Positions 32,901 through 39,909 of a stretch of 64,000 nucleotides of DNA are shown piece after piece. Each line of letters opens with the position of its first letter. Position 1 is the stretch's first letter. A program made the position numbers and the translations under genes. The notes under the pieces are model-generated. The model was not told where the DNA came from. It searched no databases and worked only from the letters and a program-made list of their open reading frames with translations. The DNA comes from Bacteroidetes bacterium 43-16. Lineage in GTDB: Bacteria; Bacteroidota; Bacteroidia; Chitinophagales; Chitinophagaceae. The DNA lies in the NCBI GenBank assembly GCA_001897525.1, contig MKTB01000017.1, positions 310,001 through 374,000 of the forward strand, in the 5' to 3' direction.

Positions 32901-33278
32901 TATGAGCAAAAAGACCCATTATTGATCTACAAATTCGAAGCTTTCGAATTGTTTAAAAAGATGATGATGGAAACCAATAAAAATATTGTTTCCTTCCTGT
33001 TGCGCGCCGGTATTCCTGTACAGGAAGAACAGCAGCAGCACGTACAACAGATCCCTCAGGAATATACGGATTTCGAGGAACTGTATGACAACAGTGCGGA
33101 TATTGAGCGCAGGGGAGAAGATTATGCCGCTGATGAATCGGATTACTATTCAGAAGATCATATCTATGAAGCGCCCAAACAAAGCCCGGTTTCTGTAGAA
33201 CCTAAGATCGGAAGAAACGATCCTTGTCCTTGCGGAAGCGGAAAAAAATACAAACAATGTCACGGAGCTAATTTATAA
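29955..33278 (+). CDS. secA: Preprotein translocase subunit SecA
   Basis: This 1107-residue ATPase drives Sec-dependent export. It shows [14 protein letters not shown] (Walker A), [20 protein letters not shown] (DEVD box), the helicase-type motifs [11 protein letters not shown] and [19 protein letters not shown], and a C-terminal zinc-binding SEC-C tail [14 protein letters not shown]. It is about 200 residues longer than E. coli SecA, owing to N-terminal and central insertions (around residues 60-120 and 330-400), typical of Bacteroidota. It delivers the many signal-peptide proteins of this window, including the T9SS cargo. Monocistronic, with a strong terminator. Confidence 0.97.
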   Translation: [1107 protein letters not shown]

Positions 33279-33653
33279 TCAAAGACTCCGATATAAAAAA
33301 GGTTGCGCAGGATTGCGCAACCTTTTTTTGTTCCAAACCCTCGCTGCGCTCTATGCAACCAGGGATAAATAATAACCTGAAAACAATTTAAAAATAAATA
33401 AATGTTAAATCTCAGGCAACACTTCCTGCCTGTACTGCATTTTAATATTAATACACAGGAAAACAACTACCAGACGATAGATCTACTAAAACCTAGCTAT
33501 TCGAGAAGTACACTAAAACCTATACGTACTAAAACTTACACCTTAATTTTCGGATAGCCATCTTTGTCGGGCAAGCATTTTGTTCCTAAAAACCATATAG
33601 TCTTTTTTAAGGCTATACTGAGCGCTTATTTTATCCAGTATGCTACAGTCTTT
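33279..33653. other. Intergenic region downstream of zapA and secA
   Basis: About 330 bases remain after the secA terminator. They contain three copies of ACTAAAAC(C/T)T within 55 bases (33485-33537) and, near 33413-33440, CAGGCA...TGCCTG that could form a small hairpin. No coding frame is convincing. A small RNA read on the minus strand after zapA is possible (6S RNA neighbours zapA in some bacteria), but I recognise no 6S features. Confidence 0.35.
33295..33329 (+). terminator. secA terminator
   Basis: AAAAAAGGTTGCGCA/TGCGCAACCTTTTTTT stem with loop GGAT, ending in a T-run. Confidence 0.92.
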
Positions 33654-33941
33654 TTAATCCTGTCCGAGACAGTTGTCAATAGTATCTATCATCTGCTGTA
33701 CGGTATCTTGCTGCACAGGGTTGAGACCACTATGATCCGTCACCTGGTCAGTAGCATACATCATCAGGCACATCGCGAGGAAGTCCTGCTCATCTTTTCC
33801 CGGAATTTCATTTCTTAATTTTGCCAGTCGCTGGTCGGCCACTTTCATAGCCTGCCGGATCGCCTGCTCCTCTTCGGGCTTTACCCTGATCCGGTAACTC
33901 CGCTCTGCCAGCCATATCGTGATAGGAATAGTATGGTCCAT
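33654..33941 (-). CDS. zapA: Cell division protein ZapA
   Basis: This 95-residue protein starts MDHTIPITIWLAERSYRIRVKPEEE and continues with a long helix (QAIRQAMKVADQRLAKLRNEI), the ZapA layout: a short beta domain plus a coiled coil. ZapA cross-links FtsZ filaments at the division site. The helix ends early compared with E. coli ZapA but matches Bacteroidota lengths. It is divergent from ftsY, 84 bases away. Confidence 0.85.
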   Translation of the reverse strand: MDHTIPITIWLAERSYRIRVKPEEEQAIRQAMKVADQRLAKLRNEIPGKDEQDFLAMCLMMYATDQVTDHSGLNPVQQDTVQQMIDTIDNCLGQD

Positions 33942-34025
33942 TTAAATAATTAATTTGCGCTAAAATTAAACTTTTGTATCCGTATATAATGCTCTAATTT
34001 TACAGCCAAATATTATTTTATCAGT

Positions 34026-35009
34026 ATGGGTTTTTTCGACAAGCTATTTAAGCGCAATAAAGAACAAGAAGAGCAAAAAGAAGTGCTTGATGAGGGACTT
34101 AAACAAACCAAGCAAAACTTCTTTACCAAAATATCAAAAGCCATAGCCGGTAAAAGTGAAGTGGATGAGGAGGTTTTAGATAGCCTGGAGGAAGCCCTGA
34201 TCACAGCAGATGTAGGCCTGGATACTACCGTTACGATCATCAAAAATATTGAGGCCCGTGTAGGCAAAGATAAATATGTAAGTACCGCTGAGCTGAACAA
34301 TATCCTGCAGGAAGAGATCGCGAATGTATTAACCGATTCGGGTTCTTCTGAATACAAAACGTATAATACTCCTTTAGATAAAAAGCCTTATGTCATATTG
34401 GTAGTTGGTGTGAACGGAGTGGGTAAGACCACAACGATCGGTAAACTGGCTTATAATTTCAAGAAAAGCGGCAAATCTGTATTGCTGGGCGCAGCAGATA
34501 CCTTCAGGGCTGCGGCCGTAGACCAGTTGACGATCTGGAGTGAAAGGGTGGGCGTACCTATTGTAAAAAAAGAAATGGGCAGTGATCCCAGCTCTGTAGC
34601 TTATGATACCATCGTAAGCGGAGTAGCCAAAGATGTAGATGTCATTATTATTGACACAGCAGGCAGGCTGCACAATAAAGCGCACCTGATGGAGGAGTTG
34701 AGTAAAATTAAAAGATCTATTTCTAAAAACCTGGAAAATGCACCCCACGAAGTAATGCTGGTATTGGATGGCAGCACCGGGCAGAATGCCCTGGAGCAGG
34801 CCAAGCACTTTACGGCTGCTACAGAAGTCACCTCACTTACCATTACCAAGCTGGACGGTACCGCAAAAGGTGGTGTTGTATTGGCCATTGCCAACCAATT
34901 CAAGATCCCGGTTAAGTACATAGGCGTAGGAGAAAGAATGGAGGATCTGCAGGTTTTCAATAAATATGAATTTGTAGATACCCTCTTTTCTCTCGAAGAT
35001 CAGGCCTAA
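34026..35009 (+). CDS. ftsY: Signal recognition particle receptor FtsY
   Basis: This 327-residue SRP GTPase has an N-terminal helical N domain (VLDSLEEALITADVGLDTT) and a G domain with G1 GVNGVGKTTTIGKLA, the insertion-box region LLGAADTFRAAAVDQL, DTAGRLHNK (G3), TKLDGTAKGG (G4) and the closing GVGERMEDLQVF. There is almost no acidic A domain: the N-terminus is short and Lys/Glu-rich. It docks the ribosome-SRP complex at the membrane for insertion of inner-membrane proteins. Confidence 0.96.
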   Translation: MGFFDKLFKRNKEQEEQKEVLDEGLKQTKQNFFTKISKAIAGKSEVDEEVLDSLEEALITADVGLDTTVTIIKNIEARVGKDKYVSTAELNNILQEEIANVLTDSGSSEYKTYNTPLDKKPYVILVVGVNGVGKTTTIGKLAYNFKKSGKSVLLGAADTFRAAAVDQLTIWSERVGVPIVKKEMGSDPSSVAYDTIVSGVAKDVDVIIIDTAGRLHNKAHLMEELSKIKRSISKNLENAPHEVMLVLDGSTGQNALEQAKHFTAATEVTSLTITKLDGTAKGGVVLAIANQFKIPVKYIGVGERMEDLQVFNKYEFVDTLFSLEDQA

Positions 35010-35118
35010 AGCCGAATTAGGTAACAATAATTTATTATTCTCTCCATTTTTTGTTTTAAAAGAATTGTAATTTCGCAGTCTGAACAAAAAATCAATAGTT
35101 CAATTTACATATTTCTTT

Positions 35119-37896
35119 ATGAAGCATATTTTACTGCTATCGGTAATTTCTTCTTTTTCTGTAATTGCACAGGCTCAAACTGCATTAGTAAGAGGCGTGA
35201 TACAAAACAAAGAAAATAATGCTCCGCTTTCAGAAACGGACGTTACGCTCCCCGAATTAAAATTAATGAAAGTTACAGATGCCGATGGTCGCTTTGCCTT
35301 TAGCCAGGTGCCTTTCGGTTCTTACAAATTAGTGGTGACTACCTCTGCCGCTAAGAGAGACACTGTAATGATCAATGTGAACGAGGAAGTTGTGGACCTG
35401 GGTGTCTACACTTTTTCGGTAGACCTTGCTGCGGTAAGTTTCACTACCGGCCAGACTCCTACCATCGCATTGGAAGATAATTTCTCTGAAAGCGATGAAG
35501 ATGGCGTAAGCGGTCAGAATGTATCGGGCGTGTTGACGGCATCAAGAGATCCTTATATGCAGGCAGCCTCTTTCACTTTCGGGCCTATGCGTTACCAGAT
35601 CCGTGGCTACAAAAGAGATCAGCTGGAAGTATATATGAATGGTTTACCGATGAATGATGCCGAATCCGGTGCTGCATTCTTCGGACAGTGGGGCGGTCTT
35701 AATGATGCCTTCAGGAACCAAACGGTTACTTTTGGCCTTAACCCTTCTGAAGTAGGTTTCGGTGGCCTTACCGGTACTTCCCAGATCGACGCAACGGCTG
35801 CTGATCAACGCAAACAAACAGTCATCTCCTATGCAGCCTCTAACCGTACCTACAGGAACAGGTTAATGCTGACCCATAATTCAGGCATGAATAAAAACGG
35901 CTGGGCTTATTCCTTTGCCGGTTCTAAGCGCTGGGCACAGGAAGGTTATATCCCGGGTACTTTTTATGACGGGCATTCCTTCTACGCTGCAGTAAGTAAA
36001 AAATTAAATGAAAGCAACTCTATTCACTTAACCGTTTTCGGTGCACCTACCAGCCGCGGTAAAGCCATGCCATCTACACAGGAAGCAATGGATATCGTGG
36101 GTAGCAATTTCTACAATCCTAACTGGGGCTATGTTAACGGGGAAAAGAAAAATGCAAGGATCAACAATTCATTCCAGCCTGCAGCGATCTTAACTTTCAA
36201 GCATAATCCTGATGTAAATACACGCTGGAACACTTCTTTTGGTTTCCAGACCGGTTACAATGGTAATACTTCTTTAGACTGGTACAATGCAATGGATCCG
36301 CGCCCGGACTATTACAGGAACCTGCCCAGCTTCTTCCTGTTCAACCCCCAGGGTGCAGACCAGGATGCTGCTGATGCTCAAAGACAATATTTGCAGGACA
36401 ATCCTGAATTAATGCAGGTGAACTGGCAACGTCTTTATGATGCCAACAGGATGAACCAAAGAACGGTAAACGGTGTTACCGGGGCACGTTCTGTGTACAT
36501 CATCGGTGAAGACAGAGACGATATCAACAAATATATGCTGAGCTCTACGCTTCAGAAAGTATTGAACCCGCACACTAAAATAACAGCAGGCGTAGCCGGT
36601 GTGTATCAGCAAATGGAAAGCTACAGGAAAGTGTATGATCTTTTAGGTGGTGACTATTATGTAAACCTGAACCAGTTTGCAGAGCGTACTTATATCGGTA
36701 ACACAGACCTGAACCAAAATGATTTAAATAACCCGAACGGTATCGTAAGGAAAGGGGATAAATACGGTTATTACTACAAATCTAATTTCTACAAAGCGTA
36801 TGCCTGGGCACAGGGAGAGTTCACTTATAACAAAATGGACTTCTTTTTAACCGGTAGATTAGGTACAGAAGGTTTCCAGAGAAACGGTATGTATAAGATC
36901 GGTATTTTCCCGAACGATTCTGAAGGAAAATCAGAAAACTTCAACTTCCTGACTTATGCCGTAAAAGGTGGTGCTACTTACAAGATCGATGGCCGTAACT
37001 ACCTTTACGCCAGCGCAAGCTATATGACCGCTGCACCTACTTTTGACAATACATTTGTATCTCCGAGAACAAGAAACAAGACCATTGATAATGTTCAGCT
37101 GGAGCAATACGCTACTGTAGAGGGAGGTTATTTATTGCGTTCTCCGAAGATCAGCGGCAGGTTGAGCGGTTTCGTAACAGAATCCAAGAACTTAACCGAT
37201 GTGAAACGTTTTTATCATGAAGATTACAGAACCTTTGTAAACTACGTGATGCAAAATGTAAACATCCGCAACCTGGGTGCAGAGATGGCGGTTAAAGCAA
37301 AGCTGACCAATACCTTGACTGCAAACGCCGTTGCTACCTGGACACAGGTGTTTTATACCAGCAGACCAGATGTAAGTGTTTACCTGGATAATGATACCAC
37401 TACACGTGTAGCTAAAAATACGGTTTACCTGAAAGACTATTATGTAGCTTCCGGTCCGCAATCTGCTTACACCGTTGGCTTGAGCTATAACTCTCCTAAG
37501 TACTGGTTTGCTACCGTTAACTTCAACTATTTCGACAGGAACTATATGGAAGTTAACCCGGCCAGCAAAACATCTGATGCGGTTGAATTTATAGAAAAAG
37601 GTTCTGAGCAATGGAAATCCATCCTGGGCCAGACTAAATTGCCTTCTTTCTATACGGTAGATATCTTTGCCGGAACATCGATCAGGGTAAAAAATCATAT
37701 CAAGAGTGCCGGAGGTAATGTTTACTTAAGATTAAATGCTGGTGTGAACAATGTTTTGAACAACAGGAACATCATCACCGGTGGATTTGAGCAATTACGT
37801 TTCGATACACAAATGAAAAACCCGGAGCGTTTCCCGCCTAAATATTTCTATGGTTATGGTGCGAACTACTTTGTCAACTTAGCCTTAGTATTCTAA
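35119..37896 (+). CDS. TonB-dependent receptor-like outer-membrane protein with carboxypeptidase-like regulatory domain
   Basis: The 925-residue product has a signal peptide (LLLSVISSFSVIAQAQ), an N-terminal carboxypeptidase-like regulatory domain (ALVRGVIQNKENNAPLSETD, residues 22-110), a plug-like region (MRYQIRGYKRDQLEVYMNGL followed by MNDAESG) and a long beta-barrel ending LNNRNIITGG...NLALVF, with a terminal aromatic residue. It is probably a TonB-dependent transporter in the outer membrane. The plug is less typical than SusC-type receptors and no SusD gene follows, so the ligand is unknown. A terminator hairpin closes this single-gene unit. Confidence 0.88.
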   Translation: MKHILLLSVISSFSVIAQAQTALVRGVIQNKENNAPLSETDVTLPELKLMKVTDADGRFAFSQVPFGSYKLVVTTSAAKRDTVMINVNEEVVDLGVYTFSVDLAAVSFTTGQTPTIALEDNFSESDEDGVSGQNVSGVLTASRDPYMQAASFTFGPMRYQIRGYKRDQLEVYMNGLPMNDAESGAAFFGQWGGLNDAFRNQTVTFGLNPSEVGFGGLTGTSQIDATAADQRKQTVISYAASNRTYRNRLMLTHNSGMNKNGWAYSFAGSKRWAQEGYIPGTFYDGHSFYAAVSKKLNESNSIHLTVFGAPTSRGKAMPSTQEAMDIVGSNFYNPNWGYVNGEKKNARINNSFQPAAILTFKHNPDVNTRWNTSFGFQTGYNGNTSLDWYNAMDPRPDYYRNLPSFFLFNPQGADQDAADAQRQYLQDNPELMQVNWQRLYDANRMNQRTVNGVTGARSVYIIGEDRDDINKYMLSSTLQKVLNPHTKITAGVAGVYQQMESYRKVYDLLGGDYYVNLNQFAERTYIGNTDLNQNDLNNPNGIVRKGDKYGYYYKSNFYKAYAWAQGEFTYNKMDFFLTGRLGTEGFQRNGMYKIGIFPNDSEGKSENFNFLTYAVKGGATYKIDGRNYLYASASYMTAAPTFDNTFVSPRTRNKTIDNVQLEQYATVEGGYLLRSPKISGRLSGFVTESKNLTDVKRFYHEDYRTFVNYVMQNVNIRNLGAEMAVKAKLTNTLTANAVATWTQVFYTSRPDVSVYLDNDTTTRVAKNTVYLKDYYVASGPQSAYTVGLSYNSPKYWFATVNFNYFDRNYMEVNPASKTSDAVEFIEKGSEQWKSILGQTKLPSFYTVDIFAGTSIRVKNHIKSAGGNVYLRLNAGVNNVLNNRNIITGGFEQLRFDTQMKNPERFPPKYFYGYGANYFVNLALVF

Positions 37897-37912
37897 TCAA
37901 ACTCTTTAAAAT

Positions 37913-37947
37913 AATAAAGCCTTATAGTTCATCTATAAGGCTTTATT
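37913..37947 (+). terminator. Terminator of the TonB-receptor-like gene
   Basis: AATAAAGCCTTATAG/CTATAAGGCTTTATT, a 15-base perfect stem with loop TTCAT, then TGTTTT. Confidence 0.88.
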
Positions 37948-37961
37948 GTTTTGGTCAAGAT

Positions 37962-38033
37962 ATGTCATCCTTCAACATCCTCCTGGAAAAAAATGGGTGT
38001 CGAGCTGAGCTTCGCCGAAGCAGGTAACCATCT
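37962..38033. repeat. Degenerate REP-like intergenic sequence
   Basis: GTCATCCTTCAACATCCTCCTGG and GTCGAGCTGAGCTTCGCCGAAGC resemble the GTCATTTCGAGC-type repeats common between Bacteroidota genes. It is a poor match and may be an old copy of the element at 39767-39866. Confidence 0.4.
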
Positions 38034-38056
38034 TCGTTTCCCGCAGAAGCATGAAA

Positions 38057-38089
38057 AAACCTATAAGGTTTTAGAAACCTTATAGGTTT
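38057..38089 (-). terminator. Perfect 15-base hairpin, mqnD terminator
   Basis: AAACCTATAAGGTTT and AAACCTTATAGGTTT pair perfectly around a three-base loop. On the minus strand it is followed by T residues, as expected for the end of mqnD. Confidence 0.8.
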
Positions 38090-38105
38090 AAGTTCAAGTC
38101 ACAGA

Positions 38106-38957
38106 CTACACCTTATATTTTTCCGGCATTGCAGCGATCATACCTGAGGCATATGCCTGTTCAAACAAAGTATTAATAGCTTTATCCCCCAGGCCTTGCA
38201 GGCTGGAACTGTACTCGTTCACGTATAAATTGATGTGCTTTCTCATCACTTCTTCGCTCATCTCCTGGGCATTGCGGGTGATAAAATCAGAAAGAGTGGG
38301 GTACTGGTCCCAACTGTTTTCAATACTAGCTTTGATCTGCCCCTGAACCTTTAACTTCAGGTCCGGGTCCATGCTTTTCCGGATCACGATGCCCCCCAAA
38401 GGAATGGCTGCATTAAAATGCTGCTCCCACCATTCACCGCAATCGATTATTTTTTCCAATCCTTTATCAGCATAAGTAAAGCGGTTCTCATGTATGATCA
38501 ACCCCGCATCATAATTGCCCGACAGCACTTCCTGTTCTATATCACTAAACAGTACTTCGGTCTTATTTTTTGCTTCGGGATAGGCCAGCGATAAAAGGAG
38601 GTTAGCCGTAGTGAATTTACCGGGGATGGCGATCTTTGCACGGGCCAGGAAAGCAGCCGGATCCGCTTTAATGGCCGCATATTTTTCCCGGGTCGTGATG
38701 AGCAATGGCCCTACGCCAAAACCCAGGGCACTGCCGCAATCCAGGAGCTCATATTGATCTGCAAGGTGCAGGAATGCACTATAGCTCAGTTTCGTCACGT
38801 CAAATTTACCTTCAAAGGCCCACTGGTTCAGTTGCTCCACATCAGCCAGCACATAATCATAACGGATGCCATGCTTGTCCGGGCTTTCATGCACCATCTG
38901 GTCAAATATAAAAGTATCATTGGGACAAGGACTAAAACCAAGCGTTAAATGTTCCAT
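38106..38957 (-). CDS. mqnD: 1,4-dihydroxy-6-naphthoate synthase (futalosine pathway)
   Basis: This 283-residue enzyme has the MqnD signature GFSPCPNDTFIFDQMVH at the N-terminus and a periplasmic-binding-protein-like fold in the cytoplasm. Further conserved segments are DVTKLSYSAFLHL, GFGVGPLLIT, FTTANLLLSLAYP and GLIIHENRFTY. It converts cyclic dehypoxanthine futalosine to 1,4-dihydroxy-6-naphthoate, a late step of menaquinone synthesis by the futalosine route, which implies that this organism does not rely on the classical MenA-F route. The other mqn genes are not in the window. Divergent from cmk. Confidence 0.93.
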   Translation of the reverse strand: MEHLTLGFSPCPNDTFIFDQMVHESPDKHGIRYDYVLADVEQLNQWAFEGKFDVTKLSYSAFLHLADQYELLDCGSALGFGVGPLLITTREKYAAIKADPAAFLARAKIAIPGKFTTANLLLSLAYPEAKNKTEVLFSDIEQEVLSGNYDAGLIIHENRFTYADKGLEKIIDCGEWWEQHFNAAIPLGGIVIRKSMDPDLKLKVQGQIKASIENSWDQYPTLSDFITRNAQEMSEEVMRKHINLYVNEYSSSLQGLGDKAINTLFEQAYASGMIAAMPEKYKV

Positions 38958-38998
38958 ATTCTATCTTAAAAAAGCAAAGTTAATCATTAATATCTTGC

Positions 38999-39006
38999 TA
39001 CCTTTG
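38999..39006 (+). promoter_or_regulatory. -7 box TACCTTTG before cmk
   Basis: TACCTTTG matches TAnnTTTG and lies 17 bases before the cmk ATG. No clear -33 element. Confidence 0.5.
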
Positions 39007-39023
39007 TTGGAGAAATTGTAAAA

Positions 39024-39725
39024 ATGAGTAAAAAGATAATCATAGCGATCGATGGATATTCTTCATGTGGTAAAAGCACCCTGGCAAAGGCTTTGGCCCG
39101 GAAACTCAATTACAATTTTATCGATACCGGCGCTATGTACCGTGCCATTACGCTATACTTTATCCGCAACAATGTAAGACTGGATGAGCCGGAAAGTGTA
39201 ACGGAAGCATTGAAAAATGTGAACCTGCATTTTGAGTTCAATGAAGAGAAAGGCAAATCGGATATGTTCCTGAATGATGAAAATGTAGAGCAATATATCC
39301 GGGAAATGACCATAGCCCAGAAAGTGAGCGAAGTAGCTGCTATAAAAGCGGTGCGCGTATCTGCCGTAAAACAGCAGCAGCTTATGGGCAAAAAGAAAGG
39401 CGTTGTCATGGATGGAAGGGATATAGGTACTGTGGTTTTCCCCAATGCCGAACTGAAGATCTTTATGACGGCTGATATTGAGATACGTGTGAAGCGCAGG
39501 TTCCTCGAAATGCAGGAGCAAAACCAGAACGTAAATATCGAAGATGTGATCAGCAACCTGCAGATGAGAGATTACATTGACAGCAACCGCGAAGAAAGCC
39601 CTTTAAGACAGGCAGAAGATGCGCGTGTGCTGAACAATAGTGACATGAGCCAGGAGCAACAGTTGAACCTGGCCCTCAAATGGGTAGAAGAGGTATTAAG
39701 TACTAAAAAAGAAATGGCACGATAA
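39024..39725 (+). CDS. cmk: (d)CMP kinase
   Basis: This 233-residue cytoplasmic kinase phosphorylates CMP and dCMP with ATP. It shows the P-loop AIDGYSSCGKSTLAKALA, FIDTGAMYRAITLYF, MDGRDIGTVVFP and the lid-region pattern MRDYIDSNREESPLRQAEDA. Length is normal. It is followed by a short palindrome that contains its stop codon (GATAAATCAACATTTGATTTATC) and then by a REP-like inverted repeat element. Confidence 0.95.
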   Translation: MSKKIIIAIDGYSSCGKSTLAKALARKLNYNFIDTGAMYRAITLYFIRNNVRLDEPESVTEALKNVNLHFEFNEEKGKSDMFLNDENVEQYIREMTIAQKVSEVAAIKAVRVSAVKQQQLMGKKKGVVMDGRDIGTVVFPNAELKIFMTADIEIRVKRRFLEMQEQNQNVNIEDVISNLQMRDYIDSNREESPLRQAEDARVLNNSDMSQEQQLNLALKWVEEVLSTKKEMAR

Positions 39726-39743
39726 ATCAACATTTGATTTATC
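39721..39743 (+). other. Hairpin covering the cmk stop codon
   Basis: GATAAATCAA/TTGATTTATC with loop CAT includes the TAA stop of cmk. No T-run follows, so it is more likely an mRNA 3' end structure than a standard terminator. Confidence 0.45.
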
Positions 39744-39766
39744 GAAAACGCGCTGCCCCAAAAGGT

Positions 39767-39866
39767 CGTCATTTCGAGCGCAACGTAGTGCAGCCGAGAA
39801 ATCTTACCAATATAAATACTTGATGTTTAGATTGCTCCATTTTGCTACGCTACAGTCAAAATGACG
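39767..39866. repeat. Bacteroidota REP/MITE-like inverted repeat element
   Basis: A 100-base element with two 38-base arms: CGTCATTTCGAGCGCAACG...GAGAAATCT on the left, and on the right the reverse complement of a related arm (AGATTGCTCC...CAAAATGACG). The arms are about 70% complementary around a 24-base spacer. The GTCATTTCGAGC...GAAATCT pattern is a well-known intergenic repeat type in this phylum. A degenerate single arm lies at 42269-42326. Confidence 0.82.
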
Positions 39867-39909
39867 AAATAACACTTTTTAAATGAACCATTAATATAAC
39901 TGCAATCAA

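Noticed and set aside
33330-33360. CCAAACCCTCGCTGCGCTCTATGC as another REP copy
   Set aside because: Too short and too different from the 39767 element to claim relationship.
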